Assembly (NCBI GenBank): GCA_030537855.1
Contig: JAUNVD010000021.1
Span: forward strand, 1 to 34,564
DNA length: 34,564 nt
Origin: Tissierellia bacterium
Lineage (GTDB): Bacteria; Bacillota; Clostridia; Tissierellales; Peptoniphilaceae
Direction of reading: 5' to 3'
Shown in pieces: positions 7,344 to 16,621 of this stretch. A program made the position numbers and the translations under genes. The notes below the pieces were generated by a model, which did not search any database, was not told the origin of the DNA, and worked only from the letters and a program-made list of their open reading frames with translations. The first letter of the stretch is position 1; every line of letters begins with the position of its first letter.

Positions 7344-8195
7344 ATGGAAAAGGAAAAAAAGGTGTATAAAATATTAAAAAAAGACCTGAATCTTAAAGGG
7401 ACCTTAGAATCTGGCCAAGTATTTCGATATCAGTCTATAGGTCACAGATTTATAGTACATGCTAAAGATCAACAAGTTATTATAGAAGAAAAGGAAAAGG
7501 AATATCATTTTCTGTGTTGTAGTGACGAAGAATTTAAGTTTTGGAAAAACTACTTTGCTATTGATATGGATTATTATAAAATTAGAAATACTTGGCATTG
7601 GAATCCTTTGTTGGAAGAAGCTTATGAATATGGTAAAGGGATTCGAATTTTAAGACAGGATCCTTTTGAAACGATTATTAATTTTATTATATCTGCAAAT
7701 TCACATATTCCAAGAATAAAAAAATCTATAGAATTGATATGTAAAAAATGGGGGAGATATGTTCCTGGAGAGGTTCCTTATTATACCTTTCCCACGCCAG
7801 AAGAATTATCTAAAGGAACCGTCCAAGAATTGAGAAATATTGGAAAAGTTGGTTACCGAGATAAATATATTTACAATACTGTAAAATTAATCCATAGTGG
7901 GGAAAAAGATATTTCCTCATTTTATGAATTAGACACATTGACATTAGATAAAGAATTACAAACATTACCAGGCGTTGGTAAAAAGGTATCACAATGTATT
8001 TTACTTTTTGGATTTGGTAGAATGGAAGCTTTTCCCATTGATACTTGGATGAAACGAGTGCTTCAAGAAGGTCTTAATATGGAAAAGATTCCAAAAAATC
8101 CAATAGAGTTTGGGAAGTTAGCCATTGGAGAAGGGGCTGGGTTAGCCCAGCAATATTATTTTTATTATACTAGATCAAAGGGGGGAGTTCGTTGA
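7344..8195 (+). CDS. 8-oxoguanine DNA glycosylase/AP lyase, OGG1 type
   Basis: This 283-residue protein is a helix-hairpin-helix-GPD base-excision-repair glycosylase of the OGG1 kind. The N-terminal OGG_N domain carries LESGQVFRYQ, matching the eukaryotic LxSGQxFRW pattern. The core has FETIINFIISANSHIPRI, equivalent to the OGG1 helix FxxxxxFICSSNN. The hairpin is LPGVGKKVSQC at 208-218. K214 aligns with the catalytic lysine (K249 of human OGG1), and D233 in FPIDTW aligns with the catalytic aspartate (D268). It should remove 8-oxoG opposite C. AGAAGGA lies 8 nt before the ATG. Its stop codon overlaps the TTG start of the DUF554 gene, so the two are translationally coupled. Some annotations call such proteins 3-methyladenine glycosylase 2, which the OGG_N domain argues against. 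Confidence 0.88.
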   Translation: MEKEKKVYKILKKDLNLKGTLESGQVFRYQSIGHRFIVHAKDQQVIIEEKEKEYHFLCCSDEEFKFWKNYFAIDMDYYKIRNTWHWNPLLEEAYEYGKGIRILRQDPFETIINFIISANSHIPRIKKSIELICKKWGRYVPGEVPYYTFPTPEELSKGTVQELRNIGKVGYRDKYIYNTVKLIHSGEKDISSFYELDTLTLDKELQTLPGVGKKVSQCILLFGFGRMEAFPIDTWMKRVLQEGLNMEKIPKNPIEFGKLAIGEGAGLAQQYYFYYTRSKGGVR

Positions 8196-8881
8196 AAGGA
8201 AATATTGTAAATGCTCTTGCTATTATTATCGGTAGTTTGGTAGGAATGATTGCAGGTCGAAAAATTTCCAAAGAACTACAAGATTTTTTAATGGGAATAC
8301 AAGGAGTTTGTGTCTTATTTTTAGGAATACAAATGGGATTACAAGGTCAATCAAGTCTTATCTTAATACTATCTGTTATCTTTGGTTCTGCCATTGGATT
8401 TATGTTACAAATTGAACATAGATTAAATCAATTTGGAGAAAAATTAGAAAAAAAGTTTATAAAACAAAAAGAAGGTCTTTCCCTGTCAAAAGGATTTATT
8501 GGAGCTTCTTTATTATACTGTGTGGGATCTATGGCAATAATTGGAGCATTACAAGCAGGTTTATTACATCAATATGACACACTTTATGCAAAGTCCCTAC
8601 TAGATGGGATTATTTCAGCAGTCTTAGTACCTGCTTTAGGACCTGGGGTTATTTTAGCTTCTATTTCTGTTTTTATCTATCAAGGATCGATTACCTTGTT
8701 TTCATCCTTTTTAGAACCACTCCTTACAGATATTATTATGGCAGATCTAACAGGAGTGGGAGGAATTCTTATTATGTTTATTGGGTTAAATCTTTCGGGA
8801 ATCAAAAAAATACCTATTGGGAATTTACTTCCTGCTATTGTCTTACCTGTTATCCTTCATATGGTGGGTTTTCACCTATAA
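8192..8881 (+). CDS. DUF554 family integral membrane protein (YdfK/YqgA-like)
   Basis: This 229-residue, very hydrophobic protein has about six to seven membrane segments. The N-terminal pattern GNIVNALAIIIGSLVGMIAGRKI and the central CVGSMAIIGALQAGL are typical of the DUF554 (YdfK/YqgA) family, whose function is not established. It probably lies in the cytoplasmic membrane as a small transporter or channel-like protein. The start is TTG at 8192, preceded by GGGGGAG and overlapping the glycosylase stop as TTGA. The next gene, groES, has its own promoter. Confidence 0.85.
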   Translation: MKGNIVNALAIIIGSLVGMIAGRKISKELQDFLMGIQGVCVLFLGIQMGLQGQSSLILILSVIFGSAIGFMLQIEHRLNQFGEKLEKKFIKQKEGLSLSKGFIGASLLYCVGSMAIIGALQAGLLHQYDTLYAKSLLDGIISAVLVPALGPGVILASISVFIYQGSITLFSSFLEPLLTDIIMADLTGVGGILIMFIGLNLSGIKKIPIGNLLPAIVLPVILHMVGFHL

Positions 8882-8915
8882 TTCTTTGGAAAAAATAAGA
8901 AATTATATTTAGGGC

Positions 8916-8944
8916 TTGAAAACTAAGTCATCTTGTATTACAAT
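8916..8944 (+). promoter_or_regulatory. Sigma-A promoter of groESL
   Basis: TTGAAA (8916-8921), a 17-nt spacer and TACAAT (8939-8944) form a near-consensus vegetative promoter. The CIRCE operator begins 13 nt after the -10 box. Confidence 0.85.
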
Positions 8945-8957
8945 AAAAATATCGAGT

Positions 8958-8984
8958 TTAGCACTAAACGATTAAGAGTGCTAA
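8958..8984 (+). promoter_or_regulatory. CIRCE operator (HrcA binding site)
   Basis: TTAGCACTA (8958-8966), a 9-nt spacer and GAGTGCTAA (8976-8984) match the CIRCE consensus TTAGCACTC-N9-GAGTGCTAA with a single mismatch at the last base of the left arm. It lies in the transcribed leader, so HrcA would block groESL expression in the absence of heat stress. Confidence 0.95.
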
Positions 8985-9000
8985 TAAAAAGGAGGATATT

Positions 9001-9285
9001 ATGAAATTAAAACCATTAGGAGACCGAGTGGTCATTAAGAAAGTAGAAGAAGAAGAAAATAAAACAAAGAGTGGTATCGTACTTCCAGGTTCTGCGAAAG
9101 AAGAATCTAATATTGCAGAAATCATAGCGATTAGTTCTGATATCGAAAATGATGAAAAGAGAAAAGATCAAATTTCTGTTGGGGATAAAGTAATTTATTC
9201 GAAGTATGCAGGAAATGAATTTGAAATAGATGGAGAAGATGTAATCGTTGTAAAATACGCAGATCTTTTAGGAGTTTTAAAATAA
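9001..9285 (+). CDS. groES: Co-chaperonin GroES
   Basis: This 94-residue protein is the heptameric lid of the GroEL chaperonin. It has the family opening LKPLGDRVVIKK, a mobile loop (about residues 18-32, with SGIVLPGSAKE) and the strand VGDKVIYSKYAG. Length is normal. AAGGAGG lies upstream of the ATG. It is followed after 15 nt by groEL in one operon, controlled by the CIRCE element upstream. Confidence 0.97.
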   Translation: MKLKPLGDRVVIKKVEEEENKTKSGIVLPGSAKEESNIAEIIAISSDIENDEKRKDQISVGDKVIYSKYAGNEFEIDGEDVIVVKYADLLGVLK

Positions 9286-10932
<1,647 letters not shown>

Positions 10933-10944
10933 GATTTACAGTAA

Positions 10945-10979
10945 AGAGTCTCTAGAAACATAGAGGCTCTTTTTCTTTT
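10945..10979 (+). terminator. Intrinsic terminator of groESL
   Basis: AGAGTCTCTA (10945-10954) pairs with TAGAGGCTCT (10961-10970), with one G-T wobble, followed by a T-rich run. Confidence 0.9.
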
Positions 10980-11278
10980 ATCTATTAGTATTTCATTAGA
11001 AATATATAAAAAATTTTTTAGAATTAGAGGAATAGATTTAGCTATAAATGTATGGAATCAATTCAGCATACTATAGGAAAACGATATACATTAAATGTTT
11101 AAAAAAATCACAAAAGAAATATAGATAAAAGAATTTATATGCTCATATGTCCATGTATAGGGAATCCTTAAAGATAAGGATGTATCATGATAAATTTTTT
11201 CTAAATAATTTCATTTAGGATAATGATTTCTTAAAGTAGTGATAAATTTCACGATCTAATTTTTTTTATAAAAAATCA
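10980..11278. other. AT-rich gene-free stretch between groEL and the lysine operon promoter
   Basis: I see no credible coding frame, RNA gene or known regulatory motif in these 300 bases. They are strongly AT-rich. Short related strings such as GATAAATTT occur twice (near 11190 and 11242), but no convincing repeat structure emerges. Confidence 0.5.
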
Positions 11279-11307
11279 TTGCAATTTTAAAAACTCTATA
11301 GTATTAT
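11279..11307 (+). promoter_or_regulatory. Sigma-A-type promoter of the lysine fermentation operon
   Basis: TTGCAA (11279-11284), a 17-nt spacer and TATTAT (11302-11307) lie about 30 nt before the lysine aptamer. The predicted transcription start is near 11314, giving a leader of about 395 nt before kal. No sigma-54-type -24/-12 element is seen. Confidence 0.65.
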
Positions 11308-11338
11308 TAATATAACGATAAGTTCATATAGAATTTTA

Positions 11339-11472
11339 AAAATAGAGGTTGCGCTAGGAGGGTAGCTTGTTCAAAAGTGAAGGTTTCTAGTGCCGATGGC
11401 ATATTCTATGCCAGGTTGAATGAGAGTAGGGTCTTGTCGACTGTCATATCGGTAGATATGGAGGGCTATTTT
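11339..11472 (+). promoter_or_regulatory. Lysine riboswitch aptamer (L-box)
   Basis: The region has the conserved blocks of the lysine riboswitch. These are AGAGGTTGCG at the P1/P2 junction, GTGAAGG in the P2 internal loop, TGCCGA before P3, CTGTC before P5, and the hallmark GGAGGGCTA at the 3' end. Helices visible are P1 AAAATAG/CTATTTT (11339-11345 with 11466-11472), P2 GCGCTAG/CTAGTGC, P3 TGGCATA/TATGCCA, P4 GTTGA/TCGAC and P5 CATATC/GATATG with loop GGTA. The aptamer stands before the lysine degradation operon. P1's 3' strand is part of the terminator that follows, so lysine binding should prevent termination (inference). Confidence 0.9.
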
Positions 11473-11514
11473 ATTTATAGTGTATACCCACATGAATAAA
11501 ATAGCCCTCTTTTT
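11461..11514 (+). terminator. Riboswitch-controlled intrinsic terminator overlapping aptamer P1
   Basis: GAGGGCTATTTTATT (11461-11475) and AATAAAATAGCCCTC (11495-11509) form a perfect 15-bp stem followed by T5. Its left arm contains the entire P1 3' strand (11466-11472) and part of the conserved GGAGGGCTA. Aptamer closure and terminator formation are therefore mutually exclusive. Confidence 0.9.
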
Positions 11515-11571
11515 ATATGGATTTACGTCAATTCAATGCTCATTTTCCGTCACTCCAGTGGTAGGAGTTAT

Positions 11572-11649
11572 CCATAATTTATCTCTACATAATGAAAAGG
11601 TTTTGCTCAAACATTTAGGACCTTTCTAACTTTAATAGAGAGATTATGG
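11572..11649 (+). other. Possible second structured RNA element in the kal leader
   Basis: CCATAAT and TCTCTA (11572-11578 and 11582-11587) can pair with ATTATGG and TAGAGA (11643-11649 and 11636-11641). An inner helix AAAGGT/ACCTTT (11596-11601 with 11620-11625) is also possible. It does not match a riboswitch class that I recognise. Confidence 0.35.
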
Positions 11650-11707
11650 AAATAGGGATCTTATGGGTTTCTATTGATGGAAGGAAGAAAGAAATAGGAG
11701 GAATTAC

Positions 11708-12091
11708 ATGGAAAAGGTTATGATCAGATTAAGAATGGGTATGGGAGATGCTCATTATGGTGGCAATCTTGTAGATGGAGCAAAAATGCTTCAATTATTT
11801 GGAGATGTAGCCACAGAATTACTGATTCGAAATGATGGTGATGAAGGACTATTTTTAAAGTATGAAAATGTCGAGTTCTTAGCACCAGTCTTTGCAGGTG
11901 ATTTCATTGAAGCAGTAGGAGAGATTACTGAAGCTGGAAATAGCTCGAGAATTATGTCTTTTGAAGCAAGAAAAGTAATTAAGGCACGTACAGATATTTC
12001 ACCATCAGCTTGTGATTTTTTAGACGAACCAGAAATAGTATGTAAAGCAACTGGCGTTTGTGTTGTTCCTAAAGATTGTCAAAGAAAGTAG
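11708..12091 (+). CDS. kal: 3-aminobutyryl-CoA ammonia-lyase
   Basis: Kal deaminates L-3-aminobutyryl-CoA to crotonyl-CoA and ammonia, the last lysine-specific step of the pathway. The protein has 127 residues, the usual size of this small hot-dog-fold enzyme. The N-terminal part [19 protein letters not shown] and the strand [22 protein letters not shown] fit a hot-dog thioester-binding fold. Identification rests mainly on resemblance to the family and on its position directly before kce. AGGAGG lies 7 nt before the ATG. It is the first gene of the operon, behind the lysine riboswitch, and 10 nt separate it from kce. Confidence 0.9.
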   Translation: MEKVMIRLRMGMGDAHYGGNLVDGAKMLQLFGDVATELLIRNDGDEGLFLKYENVEFLAPVFAGDFIEAVGEITEAGNSSRIMSFEARKVIKARTDISPSACDFLDEPEIVCKATGVCVVPKDCQRK

Positions 12092-12101
12092 ATGTGAAAG
12101 T

Positions 12102-12920
12102 ATGGAAAAATTGATCATCACTGCGGCAATATGCGGTGCAGAAGTAACCAAGGAAGATAATCCGGCGGTACCTTATACTGTTGAAGAAATTCAACGGGAA
12201 GCAAAGTCGGCTTATGATGCAGGGGCTTCTATTATCCATTTACATGTTCGTGAAGATGATGGAACTCCTACCCAAGACAAAGGACGTTTTAAAGATTGTA
12301 TTGATGCCATTAAAGAAGTTTGTCCAGATGTTATTATCCAACCTTCTACTGGTGGAGCTGTTGGTATGACGGACTTGGAAAGACTTCAACCTACAGAGTT
12401 ACATCCAGAAATGGCAACTTTAGACTGTGGTACTTTGAATTTTGGTGGGGATGAGGTTTTTACCAATACGGAAAATACGATTAAAAATTTTGGTAAGATT
12501 ATGATAGAACGTGGTGTAAAACCAGAAATTGAAGTTTTTGATAAAGGGATGGTAGACTTGGCCATTCGATATCATAAGCAAGGTTTTATCAAAGCGCCCA
12601 TGCATTTTGATTTTGTACTTGGGGTACAAATGGCAGCCTCAGCTAGAGATGTTGCTTTTATGGTGGATTCGATTCCAGCAGGTTCTACTTGGACAGTTGC
12701 TGGTGTAGGAAGACATCAATTCCCAATGGCAGCTCTTGCCATTGTAATGGGAGGTCATTCTCGAGTTGGTTTTGAAGATAATGTATATTTGGAAAAGGGA
12801 GTATTGGCAAAGTCCAATGGTGAATTGGTACAAAAAGTAGTAGAAATGGCAAAACTTCTAGGTAGAGAAATTGCTACTCCAGCTGAAGCTAGAGAGATTT
12901 TAAGCTTAAAACCCTTATAA
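12102..12920 (+). CDS. kce: 3-keto-5-aminohexanoate cleavage enzyme
   Basis: Kce (BKACE family, TIM barrel) condenses 5-amino-3-oxohexanoate with acetyl-CoA and cleaves it to acetoacetate and L-3-aminobutyryl-CoA. The protein has 272 residues when read from ATG 12102. With that start E14 and the metal-binding pair H46-L-H48 fall at the positions known for the characterised enzyme. That supports this start over an in-frame upstream extension to 12060, which would overlap kal. Other family motifs are the C-terminal VGRHQFPMAALAIVMGGHSRVGFED segment, split here as VGRHQFPMAALA and GGHSRVGFED. The ribosome binding site is weak (GTGAAAG), which suggests coupling to kal translation. Confidence 0.95.
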   Translation: MEKLIITAAICGAEVTKEDNPAVPYTVEEIQREAKSAYDAGASIIHLHVREDDGTPTQDKGRFKDCIDAIKEVCPDVIIQPSTGGAVGMTDLERLQPTELHPEMATLDCGTLNFGGDEVFTNTENTIKNFGKIMIERGVKPEIEVFDKGMVDLAIRYHKQGFIKAPMHFDFVLGVQMAASARDVAFMVDSIPAGSTWTVAGVGRHQFPMAALAIVMGGHSRVGFEDNVYLEKGVLAKSNGELVQKVVEMAKLLGREIATPAEAREILSLKPL

Positions 12921-12932
12921 TAGGAGGATCAT

Positions 12933-13595
12933 ATGGATAAAGTTATAGGAGTACAAGAGGCAGTCTCAAAAATTTCCGATGGAGACGTTGTAATGGTTGG
13001 TGGGTTCCTTGCTGTTGGAGGACCGAATAAAATCATCGATTATATTGTTGAAAATACTGATCTTAAAGAATTGACGCTAATTTGTAACGATACCGCCTTT
13101 ATTGATAAAGGTGTAGGAAAAATGGTGGAAAAGAAACAATTTAAGAAAATCATTGCATCCCATATTGGAACAAATCGAGAAACTGGCCGACAAATGAATG
13201 AAGGGGAAACAGAAGTTCAACTGGTACCACAAGGAACCCTTGCTGAAAGAGTTCGTGCAGCTGGTTATGGTTTAGGAGGAATCCTAACAAAAACAGGGAT
13301 TGGCATTAAAGAAATCGAAGAGGGAAAACAAAAAATTACGGTACAAGGAGAAGAGTATCTTTTAGAGGAACCTCTAAAAGCAGATGTAGCTATTATTAAT
13401 GCACGATATGCTGATAAATTTGGGAACTTAAAGTTTGAAGGATCTACTGTAAACTTCAACAATATTATGGCTTTTGCTGCAGATACTGTTATTGTTGAAG
13501 CAGATGAAGTTGTAGAAATAGGAGAACTTGATCCTAATGACGTCGTCACCCCGGGAATCTTGGTGGACTTTATTGTCGACGGAGGTGCTTTATGA
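12933..13595 (+). CDS. atoD: Acetate/butyrate-acetoacetate CoA-transferase subunit A
   Basis: This 220-residue protein is the alpha subunit of a class I CoA transferase. It has the glycine-rich CoA-binding segment GDVVMVGGFLAVGGPNKIID near the N-terminus and the family pattern KADVAIINARYADKFGNL. With the beta subunit it moves CoA from butyryl-CoA to acetoacetate, releasing butyrate and making acetoacetyl-CoA for a thiolase. AGGAGG lies upstream of the ATG. Its stop codon overlaps the next start as ATGA (13592-13595), so the two subunits are translationally coupled in equal amounts. Confidence 0.92.
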   Translation: MDKVIGVQEAVSKISDGDVVMVGGFLAVGGPNKIIDYIVENTDLKELTLICNDTAFIDKGVGKMVEKKQFKKIIASHIGTNRETGRQMNEGETEVQLVPQGTLAERVRAAGYGLGGILTKTGIGIKEIEEGKQKITVQGEEYLLEEPLKADVAIINARYADKFGNLKFEGSTVNFNNIMAFAADTVIVEADEVVEIGELDPNDVVTPGILVDFIVDGGAL

Positions 13596-14251
13596 ATAAA
13601 CAAGAAATAAAAGAGTTCATAGCAAAAAGAGTTGCAAAAGAATTTAAAGATGGGGATATTGTAAATCTAGGAATTGGCCTACCTACATTAGTTGCTAATT
13701 ATGTTCCTGAAGATGTGATGGTAACTTTCCAAGCAGAAAATGGCTATACAGGAGCTGGACCTGCACCAAAAGAAGGGGAAGAATCTCCTTATATTTCTAA
13801 CGCAGGTGGTATGCCTGCATCGGTACTCCCTCATGGTGCATTTTTTGGATCAGATGTATCTTTTGGCTTAATTCGAGGTGGTCATTTAGACTTTACAGTT
13901 CTAGGAGCTTTACAAGTGGATGCAAAGGCTAATCTAGCTAATTATATGATTCCTGGGAAATTGGTACCTGGAATGGGTGGAGCCATGGATTTAGTATCTG
14001 GTGCAAAACAAGTAATCATTGCTATGGAACATACACAAAAAGGTGCACCTAAGATTTTAGAAGAATGTACTCTTCCTTTAACAGGAGCTAATGTTGTAGA
14101 TCTAATTATCACAGAAATGGCAGTTATGAAACCAGCAGAAGAAGGTATGATTTTAGTAGAAAAAAATCCTGAAGTGAGTATTGAAGAAATTGAAGAAATG
14201 ACGGCTTGTAAATTAATAATTCCACATACTGTAAAGGATATGGAAATTTAA
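13592..14251 (+). CDS. atoA: Acetate/butyrate-acetoacetate CoA-transferase subunit B
   Basis: This 219-residue beta subunit carries the catalytic glutamate that forms the glutamyl-CoA thioester, E49 in QAENGYTG. The preceding GIGLPTLV loop is the family's oxyanion segment. Further conserved parts are the SNAGGMPASVLPHGAFFGSD and GAMDLVSGAK regions. The pair belongs to the acetoacetate-type transferases and is the partner of Kce in lysine fermentation, because it uses the acetoacetate that Kce makes. GGAGG lies 6 nt before the ATG, inside the subunit A gene. Confidence 0.92.
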   Translation: MNKQEIKEFIAKRVAKEFKDGDIVNLGIGLPTLVANYVPEDVMVTFQAENGYTGAGPAPKEGEESPYISNAGGMPASVLPHGAFFGSDVSFGLIRGGHLDFTVLGALQVDAKANLANYMIPGKLVPGMGGAMDLVSGAKQVIIAMEHTQKGAPKILEECTLPLTGANVVDLIITEMAVMKPAEEGMILVEKNPEVSIEEIEEMTACKLIIPHTVKDMEI

Positions 14252-14263
14252 AAGAGGTGCATT

Positions 14264-15301
14264 ATGAAAAAAGGAAATAAATACGGAACCCATCGGGTCA
14301 TAGAGCCGAAAGGTATTTTACCTCAACCGGCCATTAAAGTGGACAATGATATGGAAATTTATGACAATGAAATTCTTATTGATGTTCAAACTTTAAATAT
14401 AGATTCTGCTAGTTTTACACAAATTTATAATCAAGCAGAAAAAGATCTTGAAAAGACAAAAGAAATTATTATGGGGATTGTTGATGAAAGAGGAAAACAT
14501 CAAAACCCTGTAACTGGATCTGGTGGTATGTTAATTGGTACGGTAAAAGAAATAGGTCCTGCTTTAGAGGGAAAAACAGAACTTAAAGTAGGAGATAAAA
14601 TTGCTACATTAGTATCTTTATCTTTAACTCCTTTACGAATTGATGAAATCAAAGAAATTCGTGCAGATATTGACCAAGTAGATATTAATGGAGAGGCGAT
14701 TTTATTTGAATCAGGAATTTATGCCGTGATTCCTGATGATTTACCGGAAAATCTAGTGTTATCCGTATTGGATGTGGCAGGTGCACCAGCACAAACTGCA
14801 AAGATAGCAAAATCTGGCCAAACCGTTTGTGTTATCGGTGGCCCTGGAAAAGCAGGGATGCTTTGCTTATATGAAGCTAAAAGAAGGGTTGGACCTACCG
14901 GAAAAGTAATTTGTATCAACTATGATGATACCAGATTTAAAGAAATTAAAGAAATGAACATTGCTGATTATTGTATCGAAGCAGATGCAACTGACGCAGT
15001 GGGAACTTTAGAAAAAATTGAAGAAATTACAAATGGTGAGCTTTGCGATGTTGTTATTAACTGTGTAAATGTGGAAAATACAGAAATGGCCAGTATTCTA
15101 ATCACCAAAGATGACGGGTTAGTTTATTTCTTTAGTATGGCTACGAGCTTTACAAAAGCGGCTTTAGGTGCTGAGGGAGTAGGAAAAGACGTTAATATGA
15201 TGATTGGTAATGGCTACACAAAAGGCCATGGGGATATTACCATAGAAATTATGAGAGAGTCTGAACCTATGCGTAAATTATATGAGGACCTATTTGCTTA
15301 A
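14264..15301 (+). CDS. kdd: L-erythro-3,5-diaminohexanoate dehydrogenase
   Basis: Kdd oxidatively deaminates L-erythro-3,5-diaminohexanoate with NAD(P)+ to 5-amino-3-oxohexanoate and ammonia. The protein has 345 residues. The opening KYGTHRVIEPKGILPQPA is characteristic of the family, and a Rossmann domain carries the nucleotide-binding loop VIGGPGKAG near residue 190. The fold resembles medium-chain dehydrogenases without the usual zinc-ligand signature. AGAGGTG precedes the ATG. It lies between the CoA transferase and kamA genes, in the order needed to connect KamDE and Kce. Confidence 0.93.
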   Translation: MKKGNKYGTHRVIEPKGILPQPAIKVDNDMEIYDNEILIDVQTLNIDSASFTQIYNQAEKDLEKTKEIIMGIVDERGKHQNPVTGSGGMLIGTVKEIGPALEGKTELKVGDKIATLVSLSLTPLRIDEIKEIRADIDQVDINGEAILFESGIYAVIPDDLPENLVLSVLDVAGAPAQTAKIAKSGQTVCVIGGPGKAGMLCLYEAKRRVGPTGKVICINYDDTRFKEIKEMNIADYCIEADATDAVGTLEKIEEITNGELCDVVINCVNVENTEMASILITKDDGLVYFFSMATSFTKAALGAEGVGKDVNMMIGNGYTKGHGDITIEIMRESEPMRKLYEDLFA

Positions 15302-15316
15302 AAAAGGAGAGTAAAG

Positions 15317-16558
15317 ATGAGAGATTATAGAGAAATAGAAATTTATAAAGATGTAAGCCAAGAGGATTGGGACGATTGGCAATGGCAAGTAAGAAATAGA
15401 ATTCAAGATGTAGATACATTATCCAAAATCTTTGACTTGGAAGAAGAAGAAAAGGAAGATATTCAACAAGTACTTAAAAGATTCCGTATGGGAATTACAC
15501 CATATTATGCTTCTTTAATTGATCCTAAAAATCCAATGGATCCTGTAAGAATGCAAGCAATTCCTTCTATATTAGAAACACATATTTCTGGTTCTGATTT
15601 GGAAGACCCATTAAGTGAAGACGAAGATTCACCTGTACCTGGAATAACTCATCGTTATCCTGATCGTGTTCTTTTCTTAATTACAGATATGTGTTCTATG
15701 TATTGTCGTCATTGTACAAGAAGACGATTTGCAGGATCTCATGATGCAGGTGTTAGTAGAGATAGAATTGACGCAGGGATTGAGTATATTAGAAATACTC
15801 CAGTAGTTCGTGACGTTCTACTTTCTGGAGGGGATGCACTATTAGTAAGTGATGAAAGATTAGAGTATATTATCTCTGAACTTCGCAAAATCCCACATGT
15901 GGAAATTGTAAGAATTGGTTCACGTACTCCTGTTGTACTACCTCAAAGAATTACAGATGATTTATGTAATATGTTAAAGAAATACCATCCTATTTGGTTA
16001 AATACTCATTTCAACCATCCAAATGAAATTACTCCTGCAAGTATCGAAGCTTGTAGAAAACTTGCAGATGCTGGAGTTCCACTTGGAAACCAATCTGTAC
16101 TTTTAAGAGGAGTGAATGACTCTGTACGTACCATGAGAGATTTAGTTCAAGATTTAGCTCGTATTCGTGTACGTCCATACTATATTTACCAATGTGACCT
16201 TTCTATGGGAATTGAGCACTTTAGAACGAAAGTGGCTAAAGGAATCGAAATTATTGAAGGGCTTCGTGGTCATACTTCAGGCTACTGTGTTCCAACCTTT
16301 GTTGTTGACGCACCAGGTGGTGGAGGAAAAACTCCAGTTATGCCTCAATATATTATATCTCAATCACCAACTAAGATATGCTTGAGAAACTACGAAGGTG
16401 TTATTACAACCTATACAGAACCAAATTATATTGTAGATGAAGATCCGTTCTATTTAGAAGAAGAGCCGGATGATGGTGTAAGTGAATTGCTAAAAGGAGA
16501 TGACATTAAAGCTATGGCTCCTGCAAACTTACGTCGTAAGGAAAGAAATAAAAAATAA
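15317..16558 (+). CDS. kamA: L-lysine 2,3-aminomutase
   Basis: KamA is a radical-SAM, PLP-dependent enzyme that moves the alpha-amino group of L-lysine to carbon 3, giving L-beta-lysine. The 413-residue protein has the [4Fe-4S] motif C126-S-M-Y-C130-R-H-C133. K338 in GGGGKTP matches the PLP lysine, and D294 (QCDLSMG) and D331 (VVDAPGG) match the substrate-binding aspartates of the clostridial enzyme, each offset by one residue. The acidic N-terminus and the C-terminal oligomerisation tail have normal lengths. AAAGGAG lies upstream. A strong hairpin (16568-16599) follows the stop. Confidence 0.97.
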   Translation: MRDYREIEIYKDVSQEDWDDWQWQVRNRIQDVDTLSKIFDLEEEEKEDIQQVLKRFRMGITPYYASLIDPKNPMDPVRMQAIPSILETHISGSDLEDPLSEDEDSPVPGITHRYPDRVLFLITDMCSMYCRHCTRRRFAGSHDAGVSRDRIDAGIEYIRNTPVVRDVLLSGGDALLVSDERLEYIISELRKIPHVEIVRIGSRTPVVLPQRITDDLCNMLKKYHPIWLNTHFNHPNEITPASIEACRKLADAGVPLGNQSVLLRGVNDSVRTMRDLVQDLARIRVRPYYIYQCDLSMGIEHFRTKVAKGIEIIEGLRGHTSGYCVPTFVVDAPGGGGKTPVMPQYIISQSPTKICLRNYEGVITTYTEPNYIVDEDPFYLEEEPDDGVSELLKGDDIKAMAPANLRRKERNKK

Positions 16559-16567
16559 GCTATTAGT

Positions 16568-16599
16568 CTTTACGTCGGATGATTTCATCCGACGTAAAG
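16568..16599 (+). other. Perfect 15-bp intergenic hairpin between kamA and kamB, no T-run
   Basis: CTTTACGTCGGATGA (16568-16582) is perfectly complementary to TCATCCGACGTAAAG (16585-16599). The sequence after it (CCAATAAGGG) lacks T residues, so it is not a classical terminator. A role in stabilising the upstream mRNA or in processing the operon transcript is inferred. Confidence 0.75.
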
Positions 16600-16621
16600 C
16601 CAATAAGGGAGGAGCAGGCCA

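Noticed and set aside
11339-11514. Reading of the leader as a conventional lysine OFF switch or as a T-box.
   Set aside because: No antiterminator segment distinct from P1 is seen, and P1 itself competes with the terminator. T-box hallmarks (AGTA-loop specifier domain, TGGN antiterminator bulge) are absent, while the lysine aptamer blocks are present.
12060-12101. In-frame 14-codon extension of kce upstream of ATG 12102, overlapping kal.
   Set aside because: The extension lies in the kal coding region. Starting at 12102 puts E14, H46 and H48 at the positions known for the characterised enzyme, and the length of 272 is normal.
16568-16599. Intrinsic terminator after kamA.
   Set aside because: The stem is strong but no T-run follows on the plus strand, and kamB continues the pathway; recorded as a hairpin instead.
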